Of a DNA stretch of 64,000 bases, positions 26,152-35,593 are shown piece after piece. The stretch's first letter is position 1. Every line of letters starts with the position of its first letter. The notes under the pieces were generated by a model that saw only the letters and a program-made list of their open reading frames with translations, did not search any database and had not been told where the DNA came from. A program made the translations under genes and the position numbers. The DNA comes from Cellulosilyticum sp. I15G10I2 (lineage in GTDB: Bacteria; Bacillota; Clostridia; Lachnospirales; Cellulosilyticaceae): the NCBI RefSeq assembly GCF_900095725.1, contig NZ_FMMP01000028.1, positions 1 through 64,000 on the forward strand. The letters are read 5' to 3'.

Positions 26152-26733
26152 TTATTTCTTCAAATAAGCATCATATCCTTTTCTTAATGCTTCTTTATTC
26201 ATCTCTATAGTGTGTTTAGGAACTGTTTTTTCAACAATTATTTCCCATTCTTCCAGAGTGTCTCCGACATAGGCGGCATAAGCACCTATCATAATCATAT
26301 TAACCACTTTTACATTGCCTATAGCCTTAGCTATTACCAGTGCATCTATACAACAAGTCCGCTCACAACTTGCTTTTATTTGTTCTAGTATGTTTTCTGG
26401 ATACTTCGCTAACCCCATTACAACTGGCATTGGATCAATCTGCTGTGTATTAACAATCATGACGCCCTCTTTTTTAAGATATGGCATATACCTTAGTGCT
26501 TCTAATTTTTCAAAAGCAAATATGATATCCGCCTGTCCTAGTTCAACAAGAGGTGAATATACCTTTTTACCATACCTCACTTGCATCACAACACTTCCCC
26601 CACGTTGTGCCATCCCATGTACCTCTGACATCTTTACATCATACCCTTTTGACATGGCATAATTTCCAATAATACGCCCCGTAAGGAGTGTCCCTTGTCC
26701 TCCAACACCTGCAATAAGTATATTTTTTGTCAT
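26152..26733 (-). CDS. iorB: Indolepyruvate:ferredoxin oxidoreductase, beta subunit
   Basis: About 193 residues. The gamma/beta-type 2-oxoacid oxidoreductase domain begins ILIAGVGGQGTLLTGRI and contains SEVHGMAQRGGSV. With IorA it oxidatively decarboxylates aryl pyruvates, from aromatic amino acids, to aryl-acetyl-CoA and passes electrons to ferredoxin. The ATG at 26733 has GGGGGG seven bases upstream, and starts 1 bp after the iorA stop. A longer frame starting at 26895 would lie wholly within iorA and is rejected. Confidence 0.93.
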   Translation of the reverse strand: MTKNILIAGVGGQGTLLTGRIIGNYAMSKGYDVKMSEVHGMAQRGGSVVMQVRYGKKVYSPLVELGQADIIFAFEKLEALRYMPYLKKEGVMIVNTQQIDPMPVVMGLAKYPENILEQIKASCERTCCIDALVIAKAIGNVKVVNMIMIGAYAAYVGDTLEEWEIIVEKTVPKHTIEMNKEALRKGYDAYLKK

Positions 26734-26734
26734 C

Positions 26735-28462
26735 TTAATTCCCCCCTTTGCCGATAGCGCCTTTTTTGCATACTGATTCACACAATCCACAGCCCGCACA
26801 CAAAGCTTCATTGATACTTGCTGAGCTTTCTCCTTTTTGAAGAGCCGGGCAGCCAAGACTTGAACATAATCCGCAATTTGAACACGCCTCTTCAACTATT
26901 TGGTAAATATCCCATTTTTCTTTAATAAGCAGTTTGCAGGGAGCTTTCGTAATAATTACAGAAGGCTCATCTTTTAGAATTTCTTCTTTTAGAGCTTTTT
27001 CTACTGCCTTCATATCATAAGCATCTACCACAACGACATTGGGAACCCCAATAGCCTTGCATAATACTTCTAAGTCAACAGCATACGCGCTCTCCCCTTT
27101 TAAGGTTTTGCCAGTAGCTGGATGTTCTTGATGTCCAGTCATCCCCGTTGTGGCATTATCAGCTATAATAATAGTTGACATCCCTTTATTATAAACTACA
27201 TCCATAAGACCCGTAATGCCTGAGTGAATAAATGTCGAGTCACCTATAATGCCTACTACATTTTTTGCAAACGTTCTGCCTTTGGCCTTTTCCATCCCAT
27301 GAGTCATTCCAATACTTGCTCCCATACAGATACAAGCATCCATAGCAAGATGGGGCGGCATCGAACCTAATGTATAGCACCCAATATCCCCCATTACCTT
27401 AAGCTTTAATTTTCTAAGGACTGCATAAACACTACGATGCGGACATCCTGGACAGAGGACTGGAGGCCTTACAGGCAGCGGCAATGCGGCGGTGACTTCT
27501 TCAGTATTCATCCCAAGAACTGTTTTAATCTGTCTAACAGTAATCTCTCCTTGTCTGCTAAATAATGTTTTTCCTTCCGCCTTTATTCCAAGTGATCGCA
27601 CTTGTTCTTCTATAAAAGGCTCGAGTTCTTCAACTATGTATAATTTTTCAACTTTACTTGCAAATTCATTTATAATATCAAGAGGCAATGGATTAACCAT
27701 ATCTAGTTTTAATATACTAGCATCTGTTCCAGATTCTTTAACATATTGATAACATATTCCGCTTGTAATAATGCCTATCTTGCTGTTTGTCTCTTCAAGT
27801 TTATAAAGCCCAAGTGTTTTTATGTCACCAGCAAGTCTATTCATTCTCTCTTCTACAACCTTGTGTCTGACTCTTGCATTAGCTGGCGTCATAACATATT
27901 TACCAATATCTTTTTTATAAGGCTTAAGCTCTGTCTTCTGCCTATCATTAAGTTCAACAATGCCTTGAGAGTGAGAAACCCTTGTTGTGAGTCTTATAAT
28001 AATTGGCGTATCATACTTTTCACTAAGTTCCATGCCTATTTTTACATACTCTTTACATTCCATACTATCAGCTGGCTCCAGCACTGGAACATTAGCAGCT
28101 CTTGCAATAAGCCTTGTATCTTGCTCATTTTGCGAACTATGCATCCCAGGATCATCAGCTACCAAAACCACAAGTCCTGCATTAACACCAGTATAGGCAG
28201 CTGTAAAAAGCGGATCCGCTGCAACATTTAGTCCAACATGTTTCATTGCAGCAACAGACCTTGCTCCCCCAAAACAACTTCCTATCGCTACTTCCAGTGC
28301 AACTTTTTCATTAGGTGCCCATTCCGCATATATATCATCATATCTTGCAATAATTTCTGTAATTTCCGTACTTGGTGTCCCCGGATAAGCAGCAGCAACT
28401 GTAACTCCTGACTCATACGCCCCCCTAGCAATCGCTTCATTTCCAAGCATTAATTTTTTCAT
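26735..28462 (-). CDS. iorA: Indolepyruvate:ferredoxin oxidoreductase, alpha subunit
   Basis: About 575 residues. It has an N-terminal pyruvate:ferredoxin-type domain (AAYPGTPSTEITE), a central thiamine-pyrophosphate domain (CPGCPHRSVY, GDIGCYTLG, GDSTFIHSG) and a C-terminal pair of [4Fe-4S] motifs, CSNCGLC and CAGCGLCESVC. The ATG at 28462 follows GGGAGG at six bases; an upstream in-frame ATG at 28501 has no site. It is transcribed with iorB. The enzyme works in amino-acid fermentation or, in reverse, in aromatic amino-acid synthesis from aryl acids. Confidence 0.95.
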   Translation of the reverse strand: MKKLMLGNEAIARGAYESGVTVAAAYPGTPSTEITEIIARYDDIYAEWAPNEKVALEVAIGSCFGGARSVAAMKHVGLNVAADPLFTAAYTGVNAGLVVLVADDPGMHSSQNEQDTRLIARAANVPVLEPADSMECKEYVKIGMELSEKYDTPIIIRLTTRVSHSQGIVELNDRQKTELKPYKKDIGKYVMTPANARVRHKVVEERMNRLAGDIKTLGLYKLEETNSKIGIITSGICYQYVKESGTDASILKLDMVNPLPLDIINEFASKVEKLYIVEELEPFIEEQVRSLGIKAEGKTLFSRQGEITVRQIKTVLGMNTEEVTAALPLPVRPPVLCPGCPHRSVYAVLRKLKLKVMGDIGCYTLGSMPPHLAMDACICMGASIGMTHGMEKAKGRTFAKNVVGIIGDSTFIHSGITGLMDVVYNKGMSTIIIADNATTGMTGHQEHPATGKTLKGESAYAVDLEVLCKAIGVPNVVVVDAYDMKAVEKALKEEILKDEPSVIITKAPCKLLIKEKWDIYQIVEEACSNCGLCSSLGCPALQKGESSASINEALCAGCGLCESVCKKGAIGKGGN

Positions 28463-28654
28463 CGAAAGCCTCCCTCTTAGATTTAACGCAATAAATTGCA
28501 ACTCATTTCCATAATATCATCACTATTCTTTATTTTTCAAGTATTTATCTAAAATTTAGTATATTTAATACAATTCTTTATTCTATATACATAGCTTTAC
28601 ACAAAAATATAATAAGAGTATACTAATAAAAATGTTATAACAAAGAGGTCTATT

Positions 28655-29437
28655 ATGAATACAACTTATTCCCATGAATATCTATTGAATTTTGCCGTAA
28701 AAGCTGGTGAACTTATGTTAAAGAGCGGTGCCGAAACTTATCGTGTCGAAGATACTATTACCAGGATTCTGCAAGCTCATCATTATCGTTTTGTTGATAC
28801 TTTTGTTATCCCCACTGGTATTATTGTTACAATAGATGATCCGGACTTTTCTATATGCACCAAAGTATGTCGTGTTAAAAACCGCTCAATACGCCTTGAC
28901 CGTATTGAGCTTATTAATCAACTATCGAGAGATTATGTATTAGGAAGTATCTCCTTTGATGAAGCTTCCCATCAACTTACACAAATAGAAAATATGACAA
29001 CTTATTCTCCCTTAGTAGTTATTTTATGGCTAGGCATAAGCAGCTCATTTTTTGCAATTATGTTTAAAGGGAATTTTCTAGATTTTTTGCTTACTTTTCC
29101 TATAGGTATTTTAATAGGAACCATTCATCATACGCTTCGCAAAAAGTATATAGTAAGTTATTTCGTACTTTTTATCTGTTCACTTTTTATAGGTTTTAGC
29201 GTAATGGGCTGTTATTATATTTTAGGTGATCGCATTCATATAGAACCTATTGTAACAGGTTGTATTTTCCCACTTCTCCCTGGTGTTGCCTTTACTAATG
29301 CTGTGCGTGATGCTATAGGAGATGAGCTTTTATCAGGCATATCTCGTGGGGTTGAAGCACTTCTTATTGCCATTTCTTTAGCTGCTGGAATAGGCATTTC
29401 CTTGAGTATCGGTTTTAAAATAGGAGGACTACTATGA
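28655..29437 (+). CDS. Threonine/serine exporter ThrE-type, N-terminal subunit (DUF1212)
   Basis: 260 residues. A soluble N-terminal domain of about 120 residues contains LKSGAETYRVEDT, the typical DUF1212/YjjP start, and five predicted membrane helices follow. In Corynebacterium ThrE the two halves are fused; here they are split into this gene and the next, overlapping by ATGA. The predicted role is export of threonine, serine or, in other lineages, succinate. GAGG precedes the ATG. Divergent from iorA. Confidence 0.85.
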   Translation: MNTTYSHEYLLNFAVKAGELMLKSGAETYRVEDTITRILQAHHYRFVDTFVIPTGIIVTIDDPDFSICTKVCRVKNRSIRLDRIELINQLSRDYVLGSISFDEASHQLTQIENMTTYSPLVVILWLGISSSFFAIMFKGNFLDFLLTFPIGILIGTIHHTLRKKYIVSYFVLFICSLFIGFSVMGCYYILGDRIHIEPIVTGCIFPLLPGVAFTNAVRDAIGDELLSGISRGVEALLIAISLAAGIGISLSIGFKIGGLL

Positions 29438-29865
29438 TACTTAGCATTTTAAGTGCATTTATTTCAACAATTGGTTTTTCAATATTATTTCATGTTCTAA
29501 GAAAACATCTTCTTATTTGTGGAACCGTAGGAGCCCTTGGCTGGTGTATCTATCTCTTAGGAGAAAATAGAGGTTTTACGAGTGTTTTGTCTACTTTTTT
29601 AGCAAGTCTTTTAGTCACTCAGCTTTCCTATATTCTTGCAAAAAAACTCAGAACACCTATTACAGTGTTTCTAATAGCAGGCATTATCCCTCTTGTCCCT
29701 GGTCTTGCACTATACCGTACTATGTATTCTCTTATGATGGCAGATTATACGGCTGCTATTGAGTATGCCATGCTTACTTTTGAGATAGCTGGTGTAATAG
29801 CTGGTGCCATTGTTATTATCTCACTATTGCCGCTTGTCTGGAGAAAAAGAGCCTCATCTAAATAG
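29434..29865 (+). CDS. Threonine/serine exporter ThrE-type, C-terminal subunit (DUF3815)
   Basis: 143 residues, nearly all hydrophobic, about four to five membrane helices. It has the conserved segment GIIPLVPGLALYRTMY that is characteristic of the YjjB/DUF3815 half. It is translationally coupled to the partner gene by a 4-bp overlap and presumably forms one transporter with it. A palindromic terminator follows at 29890. Confidence 0.87.
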   Translation: MILSILSAFISTIGFSILFHVLRKHLLICGTVGALGWCIYLLGENRGFTSVLSTFLASLLVTQLSYILAKKLRTPITVFLIAGIIPLVPGLALYRTMYSLMMADYTAAIEYAMLTFEIAGVIAGAIVIISLLPLVWRKRASSK

Positions 29866-29889
29866 CTTATTATCATCCAGCTCCGCATC

Positions 29890-29937
29890 TTTAAAATAAT
29901 AAGGCAAGCACCTAGGTGCTTGCCTTATTATTTTAAA
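29890..29937. terminator. 48-bp perfect palindrome, bidirectional terminator
   Basis: Perfect inverted repeat centred on CCTAGG with T/A tracts at both ends. It serves the convergent ThrE-type operon and degV genes; the degV stop lies 1 bp outside. Confidence 0.88.
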
Positions 29938-29938
29938 A

Positions 29939-30808
29939 TTATCGCTTTTCTCCTAAGCAAAAGATTGCTACAGTCCCAGGACCTGCATGAGAACCTATGG
30001 CTGCCCCTATTGGGTTAATCATCACATCTTTAACTTTTAACTCTTCCTTTATAGACGCTATAAGGCCTGCTACCTCATCCTCGCAACCCCCATGACTTAT
30101 AAAAACTATCTGCTCTTTTGGGTTTACAATATTTAATTTAGTCTGCTCTAGAAGTATATTTAGAGATTTTTTTCTCCCTTTAGCTTTAAAAACTGGGGTT
30201 AATTTTCCTTCATCATTAACATTCATGATCGGTTTAATACTAAGTATTGTACCAATTGCAGCAGCTGTTTTTGATACCCGGCCCCCTCTATAAAGATGGT
30301 TTAAGTCTTCTACTGTGAACCAATGGTTTACTTTTAATTTGTTTTCCTCTAACCAGGCTACTACAAAGTCCTTACTTTTTCCTTGTTTTAGAAATTCATT
30401 CGCATAGTATACTAATAGTCCAACGCCTAAAGAAGCAGCTTTACTATCAACGACAGTTACAGGTACGTCTTCCATTTCCTCCCGTAACTCTTCTACCGCT
30501 AAATAGGCGCTATTGACACATCCGCTTAATGCAGATGAGAAGCCTATATAAATAACATTGTGACCTTCTTTGATATGCTTTTCAAATTCTTCTTTAAAAG
30601 TATATGCATTAATTTGTGAAGTAGTGGGCATCTCCCCTGAAAGAATAAGATCATAAAAAGCCCTGTATTTATTATCTTTACCTAATTCATCCTTAATTTC
30701 TTTATCTTTAAGATGTACCGTAAGCGGTAATACAATGATGTTATTCTCTTTAGTATAGTGATAAGGCAAATCACAACATGAATCTGTAATTAATATAGTA
30801 CGCATCAT
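29939..30808 (-). CDS. DegV-family fatty-acid-binding protein
   Basis: 289 residues. The two-domain DegV fold begins ILITDSCCDLPYHY and has the ligand-binding TSQIN and GFSSALSGCVNSA segments. DegV proteins bind a fatty acid and serve FakA-type fatty acid kinases as FakB; no kinase gene is in this window. AAAGGAGTG precedes two adjacent ATG codons. It lies 32 bp behind the aldo/keto reductase gene and probably shares its transcript. Confidence 0.9.
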   Translation of the reverse strand: MMRTILITDSCCDLPYHYTKENNIIVLPLTVHLKDKEIKDELGKDNKYRAFYDLILSGEMPTTSQINAYTFKEEFEKHIKEGHNVIYIGFSSALSGCVNSAYLAVEELREEMEDVPVTVVDSKAASLGVGLLVYYANEFLKQGKSKDFVVAWLEENKLKVNHWFTVEDLNHLYRGGRVSKTAAAIGTILSIKPIMNVNDEGKLTPVFKAKGRKKSLNILLEQTKLNIVNPKEQIVFISHGGCEDEVAGLIASIKEELKVKDVMINPIGAAIGSHAGPGTVAIFCLGEKR

Positions 30809-30840
30809 TTCACTCCTTTGAATATAATTTTTTTTACTTA

Positions 30841-31950
30841 CTATAAAGCTGATATTTCACGAAGTCTTTCTATAATAGGAAGCTTTTGCGTACAAGCACG
30901 TTCACACTTACCACAGGCTGTGCACTGCAGCGCTCCCCCTTTTTCCGCTTTGATCTGCCAATGATTTTTAATACGTCTTAAAATATCCTCTTCTTTATCT
31001 GTAATAATGTACTGATTATATGCATCCATCAACTTAGGAATAGCTATACCTTTTGGACAATCATCGCAATATCCACAGCCTGTACAGACATTGTTCAGTG
31101 AGGCCTTAAGATGAGATTTGATTTGCAATTTCTCAGCATCTGTTATAGGTTTTAAGTCTTTAATTGCTTCACAAGCTTCGTCTACTTGCTCTTTATTTGA
31201 AAACCCACAAAGTGTAACTGTTATCTCTGGATGTGACGCATTAAAACGAATAGCAGCTTTTGCTACTGTATCTTCAGCATTCTGTTTTAAAAAAGCATAG
31301 TAGTCTGCTCGCTGTGGAATAAGGCCTCCGCCTAGAGGGTTCATCGTCACAACTGCACGCTTAAGACGTTTTGCTGCCTCTAAACCTTTTTCACGAAAAG
31401 CAAAATTAGTAGCATTATACCCCAACAAAACACCCTCAAAAAGCTCCGTTTCTAACATTTTCTCAATATCCTCTCCACTCGCATGAGTAGAAAGGGCTAT
31501 ATGCTCAACAAGTCCACGTGCCTTAGCCTTTAAAAACCCTTCAAATAGGCCTCCTTTTTGGGTATATCTTTCAAACATATCATAATCTAAAACACACCAT
31601 AAGTGCATAAAGTTAATTTTATCTATTTTTAGACGCGAAAGAGATGTTTCTATCCGTCTAAGAACATCATCACTTGTCTTATCCCCCGTTACATGGGTAG
31701 ATGTTTTAGTGGCAACAAAAAAATCTTTTTTCATTTGCGAAAAAGCATACCCCAGTATTTTCTCACTTTGGTCATCACAATACAAAGGCGCAGTATCAAA
31801 ATAATTGATTCCTTTTTCTCGTGCATAGTTTATAAGTTCTGCACACTTTTCATAGTTTCCCTCTTGAAAGTCTTCCTCTAAAAATCTCATACCACCAAAT
31901 CCTATGATGGAAACCTCTTTGTCTGTTTGTCCATATTGTCGATAAATCAT
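30841..31950 (-). CDS. Aldo/keto reductase with C-terminal [4Fe-4S] domain
   Basis: 369 residues. The TIM-barrel AKR domain (1-280) has the catalytic region NYFDTAPLYCDDQSE and a Lys in ATKTS. A ferredoxin-like C-terminal domain carries CTGCGYCDDCPKGI and CTACGKCERACTQKLP, enough for two clusters. This Fe-S AKR class is common in anaerobes, with unknown physiological substrate. GAGGGAG precedes the ATG. It is first in a two-gene unit with degV. Confidence 0.9.
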   Translation of the reverse strand: MIYRQYGQTDKEVSIIGFGGMRFLEEDFQEGNYEKCAELINYAREKGINYFDTAPLYCDDQSEKILGYAFSQMKKDFFVATKTSTHVTGDKTSDDVLRRIETSLSRLKIDKINFMHLWCVLDYDMFERYTQKGGLFEGFLKAKARGLVEHIALSTHASGEDIEKMLETELFEGVLLGYNATNFAFREKGLEAAKRLKRAVVTMNPLGGGLIPQRADYYAFLKQNAEDTVAKAAIRFNASHPEITVTLCGFSNKEQVDEACEAIKDLKPITDAEKLQIKSHLKASLNNVCTGCGYCDDCPKGIAIPKLMDAYNQYIITDKEEDILRRIKNHWQIKAEKGGALQCTACGKCERACTQKLPIIERLREISAL

Positions 31951-32074
31951 GGCTCTCCCTCCTCTCTCTTTACTATAGTATATATTGATATATTTTTCTA
32001 TAATCTTCTTTAAGATTTTAAAACATTTATCTAGATTTCTTCAGCTATTAGAATAGATCTACCGATAATATAAA

Positions 32075-32107
32075 AAGATAGGATACCACTCAATAGTATC
32101 CTATCTT
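32075..32107 (-). terminator. Terminator of the cis-prenyltransferase gene
   Basis: A 12-bp perfect stem AAGATAGGATAC with its mate, 9-nt loop, and T-run on the minus strand. It lies about 50 bp past the stop. Confidence 0.8.
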
Positions 32108-32158
32108 CTTATATACTTACCTACATAAGTTTATTGCGGGAAAATCAATTCAATCTAA

Positions 32159-32803
32159 TTATCCCCCAAGTGTTATATCCTGCTGGGCATACCAATTAAG
32201 TGCATCATAAAAATGCTCTTCTTTAAAGCTAGGCCAATAGTCCTCTATTACATAAAAATCTGCATACACAGACTGTATAGGTAAAAAACCACTCAATCTT
32301 CTTCTTCCACCCCATCTAATAATAAGGTCTATACGTGATATATCGCTCGACTTAATTTGCTCGTTAATCTGCTTTCTATTACGCGTTTGGTTGCTGATAT
32401 CTTGAATATCCCATTCCCATCCATAATTAACTAAGAAGTTAACACGAATACCGCCTTTTCCTATTTTTTTTCTAGTCGTATAGGGAATCAGCTCTTTGGG
32501 AAACATGCTTGACTCACTATTGCCTACTACTAAAAGTTCTGCATCTTGAGCTGCAAGCAAGTTAACAGCATCTATACAAGCTTGGGTAAAAGCCTGTCTT
32601 TGTATAGCAGGTCTTTTGGTGTTATCAGTCGTAAACCCATAATATGTAACTTCTTTAACACCCGCTTGTTTACAGAGCCTAAAAGCCTCAAGCCCTGGAT
32701 CTATCCCTAAATTATACCCCTTATCTTTTGTCATCCCCTGATCTTCGGCCCATCTTCTATTACCATCAGGAATAATACCTATATGACTCGGTACTCTCAT
32801 CAT
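32159..32803 (-). CDS. Short cis-prenyltransferase (undecaprenyl diphosphate synthase-like)
   Basis: 214 residues, about 30-40 fewer than typical UppS. The P-loop/catalytic motif IPDGNRRWA near residues 10-18 and the C-terminal binding region RWGGRRRLSGFLPIQS are present, followed by YADFYVIEDYWPSF. In typical UppS the latter reads RTSGExRxSNF; here the SGE triplet is WGG, so the isoprenyl-diphosphate site is altered. It is probably a paralogue of the housekeeping UppS making a shorter or special prenyl chain, or one with a different function. RBS AGAGGTGAT; two adjacent ATGs. Single gene. Confidence 0.82.
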   Translation of the reverse strand: MMRVPSHIGIIPDGNRRWAEDQGMTKDKGYNLGIDPGLEAFRLCKQAGVKEVTYYGFTTDNTKRPAIQRQAFTQACIDAVNLLAAQDAELLVVGNSESSMFPKELIPYTTRKKIGKGGIRVNFLVNYGWEWDIQDISNQTRNRKQINEQIKSSDISRIDLIIRWGGRRRLSGFLPIQSVYADFYVIEDYWPSFKEEHFYDALNWYAQQDITLGG

Positions 32804-32970
32804 ATCACCTCTTTTGTTAAGTATTTACAAGTTATAAATGAACTAGTCACTTTATAATTATTTTTTTAAAGGCTTAAAACTTATTTATAATATATTTTGA
32901 AAGGCTTGTAAAGCTAAATGATTATTTAAAGCCTTTATAATGCTCTCTATAAGCTATTTCATAAAAATAA

Positions 32971-32992
32971 GCAGAGGCAAATTGCCTCCGCT
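32971..32992 (-). terminator. Terminator of the cysteine-rich protein gene
   Basis: A GC-rich stem GCAGAGGCAA with its mate (one mismatch), followed by TTATTTTTAT on the minus strand. Confidence 0.7.
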
Positions 32993-33059
32993 CATTCTTC
33001 TGCTTATTTTTTTGTCTATTTTTAGCTTATTGCAAGTCTATTTTATGTCACTTAATTGT

Positions 33060-34124
33060 TTAACCTTTGCATTTGCATTTGTTACAGCCACATTTGTTAC
33101 AACTGCATGATTTTGGTGGGCATACATCAACTGGTCTAGTAGTTTTTGCATCTGTTCCTACTTCTAGAGGCTGAATACTTGGTTCTAGCAAGTCACCACA
33201 TACAAATTCTAGACATCTGTTATCTTCTTCTTCTGCAATTGGAGATAGTTTTGGTGGTATAGTTAATCCACAGTGTTGGAATTTGTACTGTACGAAGTAT
33301 ATGGACTTAATATAAAGTGTAAGACCAATTGCAAAACAATTCTCATCTTGTGCGACTACTTTTGCGAGCGCTTGTGCTGAAACCCCTTGTTGAATTGTAT
33401 TATTCACATCAAATTTAAAACATGCTTTTGAATCATGACAGCACTCAACTTTTTTATTGCCTTGGCTTGAAACAAAACCTATATAGTTAATAGTTGGAAC
33501 AAGTTTATTGCATCCACATGGATTTTCAGGTGCATAAGATACACCATAAGGTGTGTATAGGTCAAATGTTACTGCTGCTGGATTTGTACATGGATCGAAT
33601 CCACATTCACATTCATCGCCTAAATATCTAACAGTCATCATACCTTGTGCCAATACCTTACAGCAAGCATCTAAACATGTTACTGCAAATGTAACATCAA
33701 TATCTTTTAAAGTGATGCGGCTTAAGTTAGGATTACCTTTTGTAGGTCTGATGTCTGAAAATCTTCCTCCAACTGGATCAACGAAATTAAAGTCAATATC
33801 TACTACTTGTAGCTGTATACTACATGCACATTCTAAATCCTTTTTAGATAATCCATCAAAAAGGACATCTGTTTTCTTATGACTATCACTTTGGCACAAA
33901 TCCTTTAGCTCATTAAGGCAAATTACGCGGCAAAGGTTAATACCACTTTCATCAAATACTACGGGAGACATTAAAGTAAGAAGTCTAGGTTCCCCAATTG
34001 GTGGACATGTTGCAATTGATTCTAAAGGTGATAGTTTATTTTCAGCAGGATGACATATGTCACAAACGCCTGCATTAGGTTTAGCGAAAAATTTAACGTC
34101 ATTCTGACAACCACATTTACTCAT
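33060..34124 (-). CDS. Cysteine-rich protein of unknown function
   Basis: About 354 residues with roughly 30 cysteines. An N-terminal Cys cluster (KCGCQNDV ... CDIC) is followed by a long region with regular beta-rich character and scattered CC and CxC pairs. A Pro linker leads to a metallothionein-like tail with repeated CNKCGC units in the last 15 residues. No signal peptide or membrane segment is visible. The ATG at 34124 has AGGAGG upstream; a longer frame is unsupported. It could be a disulfide- or metal-stabilised structural protein such as a spore-coat component. Divergent from the beta-rich/coiled-coil gene at 34316. Confidence 0.75.
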   Translation of the reverse strand: MSKCGCQNDVKFFAKPNAGVCDICHPAENKLSPLESIATCPPIGEPRLLTLMSPVVFDESGINLCRVICLNELKDLCQSDSHKKTDVLFDGLSKKDLECACSIQLQVVDIDFNFVDPVGGRFSDIRPTKGNPNLSRITLKDIDVTFAVTCLDACCKVLAQGMMTVRYLGDECECGFDPCTNPAAVTFDLYTPYGVSYAPENPCGCNKLVPTINYIGFVSSQGNKKVECCHDSKACFKFDVNNTIQQGVSAQALAKVVAQDENCFAIGLTLYIKSIYFVQYKFQHCGLTIPPKLSPIAEEEDNRCLEFVCGDLLEPSIQPLEVGTDAKTTRPVDVCPPKSCSCNKCGCNKCKCKG

Positions 34125-34315
34125 AGTTTTAAACCTCCTGTATGATTCTTCAAATATGAGAATCATAATTTGTCGTTTCCAATACTATAATATGGAAAAT
34201 AAGGTCTTTTGGTGACATATATGTATAAATTTATTTTTTATTAAATATATTTATATAGGAGTCATTTTTTATCATTATGCTTTATGTGAACCCTAAAAAA
34301 ATGGGAGGTTTTGCT

Positions 34316-35536
34316 ATGTCTTTTTTACTTAATTTTAATAGTAGCTTTTCTGTAGTAGACAACAACTCTAAGTACGGCATTTTTTGTCAGCTTTATAATC
34401 ACACTGGAACATCACGCCCCCTACAAGTCCAAACACTCAATTGTAATGATTATAGTGCTACAATGGATGCTAAAGGCAACTTGCACGTAATCGCTATGCC
34501 TACTCGCTATCAAATTCTCTATTTTTGTTATGAAAATGGTCATTACTCAAAAAAAACACTCGTTGAAAACACAACAGAGACATATGCTTTTTCTAATCCA
34601 ATCATTCACAGCATTAATAATCAACTTCATGCCTTTTACTTATCAAATAGGGTTGGCTCTAACGCTTATGCCATTGTTCATCAAACTTTAAACGCGTCAT
34701 CCGTTGAGACTCTCCTCGATACTAACTACACCTTAAAAAGCATAAAAAGTTTTTCATATCAAAATAGCATCTACATTTTTTATATGATACAAAATGATGA
34801 TTACCTTATTAATTGCCTTAAAATAACCGGCAGCCAAAAAGAAGAAATGACTTTACTAACCTCTAAACTTCCTATTTGTGACTTTTCTGTTTGTATTAAC
34901 GAAACCCATATAGACCTAGCTTACGTGGCAGAACTACACGGTAAATATCAGCTCGTATACTATAACTGTGGAACAAATTTATCCACACCACTTTGTCATA
35001 CTCTATCGCCTTCAAACCCTGCTATATTTTGGTATAAAGACTACTTGTGGATTAATTATCTAGAAGATAATAAACTTTATGCCCTTCTCTCAATAGATTC
35101 TGGTAATACTTTTAGCTCTCCAGTACTTACCTCTATTCAGAATAATACCGGGAGGTATGGTTTTATAACCAACAAAGAGTGCTCATTAAGATGTACAGAA
35201 CTTTATGCTTCTGTAACCAATTCAGTACGCATTAATACGTTATTTACAATTGATTTTGATCACATTCATCTTGATTCTAAAGTGCCTCTTGAACTTGAAC
35301 TCTTAGTCGAAGGACTTACCCTATCCCAAAATTCTTATTCACAGACTGCTAAGCTTATGGAGGAAAATGTAAGACTTAAAGAAGAAAACCGGATGCTTAA
35401 GATAAAATATGAACAGCCGCCTGTCTCTACGCCTTCTTTACTCACAGGAGATGAGAATGTATCCTCCTCTGTTAAATCTGCTGCGAGTGCATTTATGGAA
35501 GAATTAACTATTTGGGATGCGCCTCCCCGACTTTAA
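34316..35536 (+). CDS. Predicted beta-propeller-like protein with C-terminal coiled coil
   Basis: 406 residues. The first about 320 are a run of short beta strands in a repetitive BNR/propeller-like pattern, e.g. SIDSGNTFSSPV. They are followed by a heptad-rich helix (about 335-370, with EENVRLKEENRMLKIKYE) and an acidic C-terminal tail. No signal peptide is seen, so it is probably cytoplasmic or assembled on a structure from the mother cell side. The ATG at 34316 follows GGGAGG; a 13-codon longer frame lacks a site. Paired divergently with the cysteine-rich gene. Function unknown. Confidence 0.72.
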   Translation: MSFLLNFNSSFSVVDNNSKYGIFCQLYNHTGTSRPLQVQTLNCNDYSATMDAKGNLHVIAMPTRYQILYFCYENGHYSKKTLVENTTETYAFSNPIIHSINNQLHAFYLSNRVGSNAYAIVHQTLNASSVETLLDTNYTLKSIKSFSYQNSIYIFYMIQNDDYLINCLKITGSQKEEMTLLTSKLPICDFSVCINETHIDLAYVAELHGKYQLVYYNCGTNLSTPLCHTLSPSNPAIFWYKDYLWINYLEDNKLYALLSIDSGNTFSSPVLTSIQNNTGRYGFITNKECSLRCTELYASVTNSVRINTLFTIDFDHIHLDSKVPLELELLVEGLTLSQNSYSQTAKLMEENVRLKEENRMLKIKYEQPPVSTPSLLTGDENVSSSVKSAASAFMEELTIWDAPPRL

Positions 35537-35593
35537 TATTATAAGCATAAAAAATAGCACCTTAGTAGGTGCTATTTTTTATGCTTATAATAT
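35537..35593. terminator. Very long bidirectional terminator, 26-bp perfect stem
   Basis: A 26-bp perfect stem with a 6-nt loop TTAGTA. The loop is exactly the stop codon plus last sense codon of the RseC-like gene on the minus strand. One stem arm is therefore coding sequence. Confidence 0.85.

Noticed and set aside
26734-26895. N-terminal extension of iorB by 54 codons
   Set aside because: It lies entirely inside iorA and encodes no part of the family; the ATG at 26733 has a strong ribosome site.
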